Below are positions 30,816-39,242 of a stretch of DNA of 46,285 nt, piece by piece. Source of the stretch: Roseomonas sp. (lineage in GTDB: Bacteria; Pseudomonadota; Alphaproteobacteria; Acetobacterales; Acetobacteraceae); contig JADCEV010000024.1 in assembly GCA_020249865.1 (NCBI GenBank), forward strand, positions 1-46,285. The letters are read 5' to 3'. A program made the position numbers and the translations under genes. The notes beneath the pieces are model-generated. The model did not search any database. It saw only the letters and a list, made by a program, of their open reading frames with translations, and was not told the DNA's origin. Within the stretch, counting starts at the first letter, position 1, and the number at the start of each line of letters is the position of its first letter.

Positions 30816-31639
30816 GTGAGAGCGCCACATCCGCCTGGCGCACACGCATGCCGGCCGCCTTCGGGCCGGGGCCCTTTCGGCGGGGGCTGCGCTTTCTTGG
30901 CATTGCGCTGTTCCTGGTTTGGTTCGTGGGCACGCTTTGGTATTTTGATTTTTCGCCCGCGCGGCTTTGGAATGGCTTGGGCGGGCTTGGCAAGATCATT
31001 GTGCTGATGATCCCACCCTCCCCCGGGGAGCTTTGGGTCGAAATCATGAAGGGCATGGCGGAAAGTGTCGCCATGGCGTTCCTCGGCACTTTTCTGGCCG
31101 CACTTGTCGCCATTCCGCTTGGTTTCATGGGCGCGCGCAATGTGGTGACGGTGACGCTGCTGCGCTTTTCCTTCCGGCGCGTCCTGGATGGCGTGCGCGG
31201 CGTGGATCAATTAATCTGGGCACTTGCCTTTGTGCGCGCGGTCGGGCTTGGGCCTTTGGCTGGGGTGCTCGCGATTTTCATCTCGGATATCGGGATCTTG
31301 TCGAAGGTTTATGCGGAAGCCATCGAAAACGCCGAAAAGCGTCAGGCAGAGGGTGTTACGGCCGCTGGTGGTGGGCGCCTGCTTGGTATTCGCTTTGGGT
31401 TGCTGCCGCAGGTGGCCCCCGTCATGCTTGCGCAGGCGCTGTATTTCTTTGAGAGCAATACGCGTTCCGCTTCCATCCTTGGCGTGGTGGGCGCAGGCGG
31501 AATTGGGTTGCAGATCGCCGAGCGCATTCGCGTGCGCCATTGGGATGAGGTGGCCTTCATCATTATCCTGATGATCATAACTGTCGCTGCGATTGATTGG
31601 ATTTCCGGGCGCATCCGCCGCCGCCTGATCAGCGCCTGA
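30812..31639 (+). CDS. phnE: Phosphonate ABC transporter permease 2
   Basis: 275 residues, paralogue of the preceding permease. It has the same EAA-type loop, YAEAIENAEKRQAEGVTAAGGG, and the segment TRSASILGVVGAGGIGLQIAERI. It completes the importer with PhnC and PhnD in the inner membrane. Start overlaps phnE1 by four bases. No C-P lyase (phnGHIJKLM), phosphonatase or phosphite dehydrogenase gene follows; the next gene is an unrelated DHA2 transporter 78 bases on. Catabolic enzymes must therefore be elsewhere, or the divergent flavin oxidase contributes. Confidence 0.92.
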   Translation: MSESATSAWRTRMPAAFGPGPFRRGLRFLGIALFLVWFVGTLWYFDFSPARLWNGLGGLGKIIVLMIPPSPGELWVEIMKGMAESVAMAFLGTFLAALVAIPLGFMGARNVVTVTLLRFSFRRVLDGVRGVDQLIWALAFVRAVGLGPLAGVLAIFISDIGILSKVYAEAIENAEKRQAEGVTAAGGGRLLGIRFGLLPQVAPVMLAQALYFFESNTRSASILGVVGAGGIGLQIAERIRVRHWDEVAFIIILMIITVAAIDWISGRIRRRLISA

Positions 31640-31717
31640 CCTGCCTGGCCCGAATTCCCGGGTGACGGCGACGCCCAATCCGGCCTAGGCTTCCCTTGTG
31701 GGGAAACCGGGACGGGC

Positions 31718-33238
31718 ATGAGCGAGACCACCGCGCAAGGCGGCATATTCAGTATCAGCGGGCGCCAATGGCTGATCCTGCTGATGGTGCAATTGGCCAA
31801 TCTGCTCTTTGGCATGACCATCACGCTGGCGAACCTGGTGCTGCCAGATATGCGGGGCGCGCTTTCGGCGACACAGGATGAAATATCTTGGGTCATTACG
31901 CTCAATCTGGTGGCGACCGCGGTCGCAACGCCAGTGACAGGGTGGCTAGCCAGCCGGCTTGGCTGGCGCAATCTGATGTTCGGCACGGTGCTGGGCTTCA
32001 CCATTTGTTCCTTGCTGTGCGGCATGGCGACCAGCCTTGATATGCTGATCCTGGCGCGGATTGGTCAGGGTGCGTTTGGCGCGCCAATCATGCCCATGGG
32101 GCAGGCGATATTGCTGGCGTCCTTCCCCAAGCATTTGCAACCGACCGCGATTGTGATCTGGGGTGTCGGCGCAGTGTTTGGCCCCGTGCTTGGACCCATT
32201 TTGGGCGCCATGGCGACCGAGGCCTGGAATTGGCGCGCGGCGTTTTTCATGATTGTGCCACCGGGTATCGCGACGCTGATCTGCATCTGGTTCGCCCTTT
32301 CGGATCGCACCGAACGCCAGCCCGTTTCCTTCGATTGGACCGGCTTTCTGGCGCTTTCGGTTGCCATCATCTGCATCCAGTTGATCCTGGATCGCGGCCA
32401 AAGGCTTGATTGGTTCGAAGCGCCGGAAATGATCGCCTGCGCCGTGCTTGGCGCCATCAGCTTCTATATCTTCATCGCCCATTGCCTGACGGCACAGGCA
32501 CCCTTCCTCAATCCCCGACTTTTGCTGGACCGCAACTTTGCCATCGGCACGGCGATTGCCTTTGTCATGGGGATGCTGGCCTTCACCAGCCTGACGCTAT
32601 TCCCGACCATGCTGCATGATTTGCGCGGCTATCCGGATAATGCGGTGAGTATCCTGATCGCAGCGCGCGGCATGGGGAATTGGGTGGCGTTTCTGGTGGT
32701 GGTGCAGCTCACGCGTTGGGCGCCACGCTTTACCATTGGGCTTGGGCTTTTGCTGCAGGCGGCATCAGGTTTCTGGATGGCACAATTCGACATCAATGTC
32801 ACGGAAAGCCAGATCTTCTGGTCGCATCTGCTGCAAGGTTTCGGCCAATCCATCGCCTTCACGCCCATGACCGTCATGGCGTTTTCCACCTTGCCCGCGC
32901 ATCAGGTGACGGAAGGTTCCGCCATTTTCACGCTGATGCGCAATTTCGGATCAAGCCTGTTCATTTCCATCGCGGTGATGATGCTGATCAGATCGAGTAG
33001 CGAAAACTATGCGCGGCTTGGCGAATTCGTGACCCCCTACAACAAGCTCCTGACGCTGCCGAATTTCCCGGCAAGCTGGGATCTGGAAAGCGCATCCGGC
33101 CTGTTTCGCCTGGCGGGTGAAATCCAGCGCCAGGCAGCGATGATCGGCTATGTGAATGCCTTCTACCTGATGGCGTTGACCGCGGCACTCAGCGTGCCGC
33201 TTGCCTTTTTCATGCAGCGGGCCAAGCGGATGGGTTAG
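31718..33238 (+). CDS. DHA2-family (EmrB-like) MFS drug exporter
   Basis: 506 residues and about 14 membrane helices, the DHA2 size. Characteristic segments are ANLVLPDMRGALSATQDEISWVITLNLVATAVATPVTGWLASRLGWR (helices 1-2 and loop 2-3) and GVGAVFGPVLGPILGAMATEAWNWRAAFFMIVPPG (helix 5 motif C). In EmrAB-TolC pumps such proteins export hydrophobic compounds with a membrane-fusion partner. No emrA-like gene is adjacent, so any partner lies elsewhere. It starts 78 bases after phnE2, on the same strand. Its stop overlaps the convergent DUF169 gene by four bases. The substrate is not known. Confidence 0.9.
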   Translation: MSETTAQGGIFSISGRQWLILLMVQLANLLFGMTITLANLVLPDMRGALSATQDEISWVITLNLVATAVATPVTGWLASRLGWRNLMFGTVLGFTICSLLCGMATSLDMLILARIGQGAFGAPIMPMGQAILLASFPKHLQPTAIVIWGVGAVFGPVLGPILGAMATEAWNWRAAFFMIVPPGIATLICIWFALSDRTERQPVSFDWTGFLALSVAIICIQLILDRGQRLDWFEAPEMIACAVLGAISFYIFIAHCLTAQAPFLNPRLLLDRNFAIGTAIAFVMGMLAFTSLTLFPTMLHDLRGYPDNAVSILIAARGMGNWVAFLVVVQLTRWAPRFTIGLGLLLQAASGFWMAQFDINVTESQIFWSHLLQGFGQSIAFTPMTVMAFSTLPAHQVTEGSAIFTLMRNFGSSLFISIAVMMLIRSSSENYARLGEFVTPYNKLLTLPNFPASWDLESASGLFRLAGEIQRQAAMIGYVNAFYLMALTAALSVPLAFFMQRAKRMG

Positions 33239-34047
33239 GTTTTGCCCGCATAGGATTTCGCCATGCCATCGGCGGGATCAGCCTGCGGACCATAGGGCAT
33301 GATGGGATAACGCAGCCCCGCTTTGGAAAGCCCAAGCAAGCCTTCCACCGCGCGCGCCAAATCCTCAGGCGGGCAGGCCATCAGCATTTCATCATCGGCA
33401 ACCCCGCCATAGCGGCGTTCGGCATAGCAGGGGATGGAAAGACAGACGGTGCGGTCACGCAAAGCGCGGCCCCAGGAATCGGCGCAGGCGCTTTCCCCGG
33501 TGATGGAAAAATCATAGCGCTTGTAATTCTTCCATTGCAACCCGTTGATGAACAGGATCATTTGCGCGGGATTGGCGTAAAACAGGCAGATATCCGGCGG
33601 ATCAAGCCGCGCGGACCGCAAGGGCGATACCACGAGGCCCTTATAGCGCGCCGGCACGCGCGGCATTTGCGCCTGATGCAGCCGGCCCGCTTCGCGGTTT
33701 TCAAACCAGACGCCTTCGAATTTGCGGCCGGAGAGATAGAGTTCCGAGGGTTCATTCAACCCGATCACCCCGCCGCAATTGCTGAAGCCCGGCACGTTTT
33801 CTTCTGTGATGCCCATGGTGAAGCCCGCGATGCGCGCTTGCGTGACCAATTGGCAGGTGGAGAATTTCTTGCCCTCGGTCGGGCGGCGAAGCCCGGGGAT
33901 TTTCGTCATTTCTTCGGCATCATCAAACAGCTTCATGCCGAAGGGGAAGGTGCGAATACGCAGCAATTCGGTCAATTGCCGCGCCAATTCGGCAATCGCC
34001 TTGGCATCAAGCGGTGGTGTTTCGGCAGTTGGCAGGGCGTCGGGCAT
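33235..34047 (-). CDS. DUF169-family protein
   Basis: 270 residues. I recognise the DUF169 layout: LRIRTFPFGMKLFDDAEEM near the N-terminus, CQLVTQAR, NCGGVIGLNEP, and the C-terminal GESACADSWGRALRDRTVCLSIPCYAERRYG. Several conserved cysteines (in STCQ, SNCGG, SACAD, TVCL, IPCY) suggest metal or cluster binding, but no cofactor has been fixed for the family that I know of. No signal peptide, so cytosolic. It converges on the DHA2 transporter gene with a four-base overlap and lies 22 bases downstream of pdeM on the same strand, so it may be co-transcribed with, or only follow, the repair genes. Function unknown. Confidence 0.82.
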   Translation of the reverse strand: MPDALPTAETPPLDAKAIAELARQLTELLRIRTFPFGMKLFDDAEEMTKIPGLRRPTEGKKFSTCQLVTQARIAGFTMGITEENVPGFSNCGGVIGLNEPSELYLSGRKFEGVWFENREAGRLHQAQMPRVPARYKGLVVSPLRSARLDPPDICLFYANPAQMILFINGLQWKNYKRYDFSITGESACADSWGRALRDRTVCLSIPCYAERRYGGVADDEMLMACPPEDLARAVEGLLGLSKAGLRYPIMPYGPQADPADGMAKSYAGKT

Positions 34048-34068
34048 GGCTGGTTCCTCCAGCCCCCA

Positions 34069-34779
34069 TCATGCGCCCTGTTGCGGCACGGCGCTATGCC
34101 CTTGTCTGGGGGCTAAGGGAAAGGAATAGAGCCGCTCCTCCCCCAGCAAAAAGGCGCGCCCGCCGTGCGGGAAAAGCCTGGCAATGGCGGGATCGGTCAC
34201 GCAAAGCCCGCCCGTGAAGGCGCCAAAGGCCGGCATCACCACGCGGCGCGGATTGGCGACAAAACAGGGGCGGGAAATGCCGCCCGCGCGCGTTGGCGCC
34301 GTTGCCTTGGGGTGGAAATGCCCAGCGATTTCCGGCGGCGCCTGGCGGGAGAAGGGGCTTGGGATATGGCGAAACGTGATCGGGCCCTGGCGCCATTCGG
34401 CAAAAGCCTCACCGGGCAGATCGCAAGGCGGCGCGGGGTCGTGATTGCCAAGCACCCAGATGGGCTCTAGCCCATCCAGCAGTTTAAGCAGCGCGGCACG
34501 ATCCGTGGGTGTAAGGCGCGCCGCGCCATCGGCGTCATGGAAACTATCGCCCAGAAACACCAGGCGCTTCGGGCCATAGCGCCGGATCAGCAGTGCCAGC
34601 CGTGCGAGGGTTTCACGCGTATCATAGGGCGGCAGGAAATAGCCGGCGCGGGCAAAAGCACTCGCCTTTTCCAGATGCAGATCCGCGACACAAAGAAGCT
34701 TCTGCGCCGGCCAATGCAAAACGCCAGCGGGGTCGAGCATGACACGCTCCGCCCCCAGATGCAGCGGTGCGGCGTTCAT
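34069..34779 (-). CDS. pdeM: Ligase-associated DNA damage response endonuclease PdeM
   Basis: 236 residues of calcineurin-like phosphoesterase. Metal motifs in order: D33-L-H35 (VADLHLEK), GDSFHD, GNHDP and GHFHP. The family, found beside ATP-dependent ligases and Lhr-like helicases, is annotated as an endonuclease/phosphoesterase of the ligase-associated repair cluster. The start overlaps the helicase stop by four bases, so both are expressed together. The matching exonuclease and ligase genes are at 37357 and 39243 on the opposite strand. The biochemical substrate in the cell is not established. Confidence 0.92.
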   Translation of the reverse strand: MNAAPLHLGAERVMLDPAGVLHWPAQKLLCVADLHLEKASAFARAGYFLPPYDTRETLARLALLIRRYGPKRLVFLGDSFHDADGAARLTPTDRAALLKLLDGLEPIWVLGNHDPAPPCDLPGEAFAEWRQGPITFRHIPSPFSRQAPPEIAGHFHPKATAPTRAGGISRPCFVANPRRVVMPAFGAFTGGLCVTDPAIARLFPHGGRAFLLGEERLYSFPLAPRQGHSAVPQQGA

Positions 34780-37307
34780 GAGGCGCGCCTTGGTACAGAA
34801 CGGATAAAGCGCGACCGCCGCGCCTCACGCGGTTTGGGCCGTGCGGAGGCGCCGCGCGTGATGATGCCATCCGTCACATCGGCAAGCGTCTCGCCAAATT
34901 CCTCCGCGCCATCGGTCGCTTCACTGACCAAGGCGGCGGCTTCGGCAAGCAAGGCATCCTCAGCACCGCCCGCCACCCATTCGCGGCCTTCTTCGATCAA
35001 GGCCGGCACCGAGAGGGGCGAGACACGTAAAAGCGCCCGATGCGTGATGCGCCCCTGTATCCGCGCAAGAAGGGCTGCGATGCGCGCAACATCCGTCAGG
35101 CCCCGCGCAGCTTCTTCGCGTGTGGCGCGCAAAAGGATATGATCCGGTTCATGCCGGCGCAGCACATCATAAATCAAATCCGCATTCATCGTCATTTGCC
35201 GGCCGGATTTCTCCGCCCCCGGATGGTGTTTTTCGAGCAAGCCCGCAATGGTCGCAATATTGCGGAAACTCCGCCGCAGCATGGAAGATTCCGCGAGCCA
35301 TTCCTCCATCTCATCACCCAATATGTCTTCGGCGAATAGTCGTTCAACGCCGGTTGGTTCAAAGGCGGACCAGATCGCCAGCACATAATCCGTGCCCACA
35401 TAGCCAAGCGGCCCCATGCCCAGGCGTTCCATGCGCTTGGTCACCAAAAGTCCAAGCGTTTGATGTGCCAGGCGCCCTTCAAAACCATAGGCCACCAGAA
35501 ACCAGCGCCCGCCGCGCGGGAAGGTTTCGACCAAAAGCCCATCGGATGGTGGCAATTCACTCCGCAGGCATTGCAGCTTCAGCCATTCCTGAACGGGTTC
35601 GGGCAAATGCGCCCAGCGCGCGGGATCATGCAAAATCGCACGCACGCGCGCGGCAAGCCAGGTGGTGAGCGGCATGCGGCTGCCGGCATAAACCGGCACG
35701 CGCGGTTCATCGCCGCCGCCGGGGCTGACAATCACCGCCGCCGGGTCAAGCCTTTCATAACGCACCACCTGGCCGGCAAACAGAAAGCAATCACCGGCCG
35801 CAAGGGTGGAGACGAACCATTCCTCCACCTCACCCAAGGTGCCGCCGCCGCGCATCCGGACCTTGATCATCGGGGTTTCGACGATGGTGCCAAGGTTTAG
35901 GCGAAATTGCCGTGCGACGCGCGCATCACGGATATGCAGCCGGCCTTCGGAATCGCGAAACAGGCGGCGGAAACGCTCATAGGCCGCCAGCGCATAGCCG
36001 CCATCTTCGACAAAGCGCACCACATCATCGAAATCGCGCCGCGTCAGCGCGGCATAAGGCGCGGCGCGAATTACCTCGGCGTAGAGTTCATCCGGGTGAA
36101 ACGGCGCGTGGCAGGCCATGGCCAGCACATGTTGCGCGAGCACATCAAGCCCGCCGGGGCGCGGAGGGTCGCCATCCAATTCGCCAGCCGCCGCGGCTTC
36201 CATGGCGGCGACGCATTCAATCACCTCAAACCGATTGGCGGGCACCAGCACGGCGCGCGATGGTTCATCCATGCGGTGATTGGCGCGGCCCACGCGCTGC
36301 AACAACCGCGCGACACCCTTGGGCGCGCCGATCTGGATCACCTGATCCACATCCCCCCAATCAATGCCGAGATCGAGTGAAGCGGTGGCGACCACCGCGC
36401 GCAGCTTGCCCGCCGCCATGGCCGCTTCCACCTTGCGACGCTGGTCAATTTCAAGGCTGCCGTGATGCAAGGCGATGGGCAGTGCGGCTTCATTAAGACG
36501 CCAAAGAGCAGCGAAGCAAAGCTCTGCCTGCGCGCGGGTATTGACGAAAACAATGGTGACGCGTGCCGCTTCAATGCGCTGATAGACCTCTGGCATCGAA
36601 GCCAGGCCCATATGCCCGCCCCAGGGCAGATGGCCTTCGGGCAATTGCAGATCAAAGACCGGCGCCGCGCCGCCTTCCGCCGTGATCAGACGCACCGATC
36701 CCGCTTGTGCATCCGGCGCCAACCAGGCGCGCAAGGCTTCCGGTACGGCCACGGTCGCGGAAAGCCCGATGCGTTTGGCGCCGGGCGCCAGCACGGCAAG
36801 GCGAGACAGACACAGCGCCAATTGATCACCGCGCTTGGTGCCGGCCAGCGCATGGATTTCATCAATGATGATGCCGCCAAGCCCGGCGAAGAACTCGGCG
36901 GCGTCGGGCTGAGACAGCAGCAGCGTCAGGCTTTCCGGCGTGGTCAGCAGGATATGCGGCGGTGCCACGCGTTGCCGCGCGCGGCGATTGGCCGGCGTAT
37001 CGCCGGTGCGGGTTTCCACGCGAATGGGCAGCGCCATATCGCCAATCGGTGCCATCAGATTGCGCGCGATATCCACCGCGAGTGCCTTCAGCGGCGAGAT
37101 ATACAGCGTGTGCAAGCCTTCTCGCGGGGCGCTCAGGTCCAGAAGTGTGGGCAAAAACCCCGCCAAAGTCTTGCCGCCGCCGGTCGGCGCCACCAGCAGC
37201 GCGTGCTCCCCGCCCGCAACCGCATCCAGAACGGCAAGCTGATGCGGGCGCGGCTGCCAGCCACGCGCCGCAAACCAGCCGGCAAAAGGTTCTGGTAATG
37301 TTCGCAT
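34776..37307 (-). CDS. Ligase-associated DEXH-box helicase (Lhr-like)
   Basis: 843 residues. Walker A PTGGGKT at 41-47, DEIH at 149-152, SAT in IGLSATVAVP, and motif VI LLQRVGRANHRMD. The region after the RecA domains matches the Lhr-type winged-helix core (HVLAMACHAPFHPDELYAEV). It lacks the long C-terminal extension of E. coli Lhr (1538 aa), as usual for the ligase-associated short form. It is a 3'-5' DNA helicase-type ATPase and is expressed with PdeM through a four-base overlap. The divergent exonuclease gene begins 49 bases away, so both promoters share that gap. Confidence 0.94.
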   Translation of the reverse strand: MRTLPEPFAGWFAARGWQPRPHQLAVLDAVAGGEHALLVAPTGGGKTLAGFLPTLLDLSAPREGLHTLYISPLKALAVDIARNLMAPIGDMALPIRVETRTGDTPANRRARQRVAPPHILLTTPESLTLLLSQPDAAEFFAGLGGIIIDEIHALAGTKRGDQLALCLSRLAVLAPGAKRIGLSATVAVPEALRAWLAPDAQAGSVRLITAEGGAAPVFDLQLPEGHLPWGGHMGLASMPEVYQRIEAARVTIVFVNTRAQAELCFAALWRLNEAALPIALHHGSLEIDQRRKVEAAMAAGKLRAVVATASLDLGIDWGDVDQVIQIGAPKGVARLLQRVGRANHRMDEPSRAVLVPANRFEVIECVAAMEAAAAGELDGDPPRPGGLDVLAQHVLAMACHAPFHPDELYAEVIRAAPYAALTRRDFDDVVRFVEDGGYALAAYERFRRLFRDSEGRLHIRDARVARQFRLNLGTIVETPMIKVRMRGGGTLGEVEEWFVSTLAAGDCFLFAGQVVRYERLDPAAVIVSPGGGDEPRVPVYAGSRMPLTTWLAARVRAILHDPARWAHLPEPVQEWLKLQCLRSELPPSDGLLVETFPRGGRWFLVAYGFEGRLAHQTLGLLVTKRMERLGMGPLGYVGTDYVLAIWSAFEPTGVERLFAEDILGDEMEEWLAESSMLRRSFRNIATIAGLLEKHHPGAEKSGRQMTMNADLIYDVLRRHEPDHILLRATREEAARGLTDVARIAALLARIQGRITHRALLRVSPLSVPALIEEGREWVAGGAEDALLAEAAALVSEATDGAEEFGETLADVTDGIITRGASARPKPREARRSRFIRSVPRRAS

Positions 37308-37356
37308 TCAGCGCTATCTATGGCGCGACACGCCGCCGACGCAAGACCGGAACCGC

Positions 37357-38394
37357 ATGGCCTTCACCACCGCCCCCCATCCTGAGACCTGGCTGAAAGT
37401 GACCCCGGCCGGGTTGATCTGCGAACCGGGTGGGTTTTTCATTGACCCGCTGCGTGCCGTGGACCGCGCCGTGATCAGCCATGGCCATTCGGACCATGCG
37501 CGCCCGGGCCATGCGGCAGTGCTGGCAACGCCGGAGACTTTGGCGATCATGACCGCGCGGCTGGGTGAAGGCCGCGCTGGCGCCACGCAGCAGGCGCTGC
37601 GCTATGGGGAGGTGATCACCATCAATGGCGTGAAGCTTTGGCTGCGCCCGGCGGGGCATGTGCTGGGTTCGGCGCAGATTGCGCTGGAATGGCAGGGCAG
37701 CCGCGTGGTGGTTTCCGGCGATTACAAGCGCCGCGCCGATCCAAGCTGCACGGCTTTTGAGGTTGAGCGCTGCGATGTCTTCATCACGGAAGCGACCTTC
37801 GCGTTGCCCGTATTCCGCCACCCAGATGCGATGGGAGAGATTGCGCGGCTATTGCGCTCGGCAGCGCTATTCCCAGAACGCACCCATGTGATTGGCTGCT
37901 ATGCGCTTGGCAAATGCCAGCGTCTGATCCGCATGCTGCGCGAAGCCGGCTATGATCGCCCGATCCATTTGCATGGCGCGCATCAGGGGCTTTGCGCTGT
38001 CTATGAGGAATTGGGCGTGGCGCTCGGCCCGCTGCTGCCAGCAACCGTGGCGCGCAAGGATGCGCTGAAGGGCGCCATTGTGCTGGCGCCGCCTTCCGCC
38101 ATTGCTGATCGCTGGGCAAGGCGGCTTGCGGAACCTGTGGTCGCCAATGCCTCTGGTTGGATGGGGGTGCGCCAGCGCGCGCGCCAGGGTGGCGTGGAAT
38201 TGCCGCTGGTGATTTCCGATCACGCGGATTGGGATGAGCTGCTGGCAACTTGCGAGCAGACCGGCGCGCAGGAGGTGTGGGTAACGCATGGGCGCGAAGA
38301 TGCGCTGATCCATGCGCTGGGGTTGCAGGGCATCAGGGGCCGGGCCTTGAACCTGATTGGGCGCGGTGAGGAAGATGAGGAGGCAGCCGCGTGA
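37357..38394 (+). CDS. Ligase-associated MBL-fold exonuclease
   Basis: 345 residues of metallo-beta-lactamase fold. The metal motif HxHxDH is H42-G-H44-S-D46-H47 (VISHGHSDHARPGH). Further family segments are LRPAGHVLGSAQIALEW, VVSGDYKRRADPSC, and a C-terminal VISDHADWDELL and WVTHGRED. The Ser-Asp-His pattern relates it to Artemis/SNM1-type and CPSF-like nucleases. In the ligase-associated set it is the exonuclease, probably trimming ends for the ligase encoded at 39243. It is divergent from the helicase gene, and a GTP-independent role is not visible. The ligase, usually directly downstream, is separated here by an antisense gene. Confidence 0.92.
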   Translation: MAFTTAPHPETWLKVTPAGLICEPGGFFIDPLRAVDRAVISHGHSDHARPGHAAVLATPETLAIMTARLGEGRAGATQQALRYGEVITINGVKLWLRPAGHVLGSAQIALEWQGSRVVVSGDYKRRADPSCTAFEVERCDVFITEATFALPVFRHPDAMGEIARLLRSAALFPERTHVIGCYALGKCQRLIRMLREAGYDRPIHLHGAHQGLCAVYEELGVALGPLLPATVARKDALKGAIVLAPPSAIADRWARRLAEPVVANASGWMGVRQRARQGGVELPLVISDHADWDELLATCEQTGAQEVWVTHGREDALIHALGLQGIRGRALNLIGRGEEDEEAAA

Positions 38395-38403
38395 ACAGGA
38401 CGA

Positions 38404-39183
38404 TCACTGTGGTTCTTTCAAACGTTTCGCCAATTTGGGGCGTGCGAGCCAGCGGCGTAGCCCACCCCCACCTAGAATCATCTTTGTGCAGGTGGTGCGG
38501 ATATGCCAGGGCAGGGTGAGGAGCTTGTCGTAATGCGCTTCAAGCCGCTGCTGCGCCTGATGAAAGCTGGCATCCACCTTCCCCGCACTCAAATGCCGCA
38601 GGTGAAAATCAATCACCCAGGCGCTGCGCCCGGCGCAACGCGCTTGCAGGCAGAGATCCGCACCATAAAGGTGAAAGCCGGAACCCGCTGCCGAAACACT
38701 GACCAACGCATCGCGGCGGATGATGATGAAATTCTCATCCAGGCTGACCACGCGCGCGGGAAAGGCGCCGCGGCGCTGGTCTTCGCCATGCGGATCGGAA
38801 ATGCGGATCACAAGGCTGCCATCCGCCATAGCCCCAGCATTGCCGGCCAGTGCCCAATCCGCATCAAGCGCATCAAGCGCCGCAAGGTTGGTGCAGAGGG
38901 TTGCGATATCATCTGTCAGCAGGCGGATATCCTGATGGCAAAGGATCACATAAGTGCCGCGTGCCAGGCTCAAGAAACGCCTGATGCCCTGGAAGGCATC
39001 CCATTGATGGCCTTTGGCATTGTCGAGGTAAAGAAACTCGGCCTTGTCGGGCGTGAAGCCGCGCGCCGCAAAACTTTCCAGCATGGCCGCATATTCCGCA
39101 TGGCGCGTGACCAGCGTGCAAATGCTGAAAAGCGGCCCCTCAGAGGCTTGGCCGGCATCCATCGGTTGCTGCGCTTGGATCAT
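38404..39183 (-). CDS. Glycosyltransferase-like (GT-A type) protein
   Basis: 259 residues. The N-terminal half resembles a family 2/GT-A glycosyltransferase: FSICTLVTRHAEYAAMLESFAARGF, AEFLYLDNAKGHQWDAFQGIRRFLSLARGTYVILCHQDIRL, where HQD could be the metal-binding D-x-D-like site. Later GFHLYGADLCLQARCAGRSAWVIDF resembles the conserved segment of acceptor-side residues. No membrane segments and no signal peptide. The sugar donor and acceptor are unknown. It lies antisense between two repair genes, ten bases after the exonuclease stop and 60 before the ligase ATG, and its start faces the ligase promoter region. Weakly similar families are possible, so the label is a fold-level call. Confidence 0.72.
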   Translation of the reverse strand: MIQAQQPMDAGQASEGPLFSICTLVTRHAEYAAMLESFAARGFTPDKAEFLYLDNAKGHQWDAFQGIRRFLSLARGTYVILCHQDIRLLTDDIATLCTNLAALDALDADWALAGNAGAMADGSLVIRISDPHGEDQRRGAFPARVVSLDENFIIIRRDALVSVSAAGSGFHLYGADLCLQARCAGRSAWVIDFHLRHLSAGKVDASFHQAQQRLEAHYDKLLTLPWHIRTTCTKMILGGGGLRRWLARPKLAKRLKEPQ

Positions 39184-39242
39184 GTGGCCAGAATCAGCTC
39201 TGCAACCGAATTGCGCAAGATAGGCTTGCGCGGGGCAGCACC

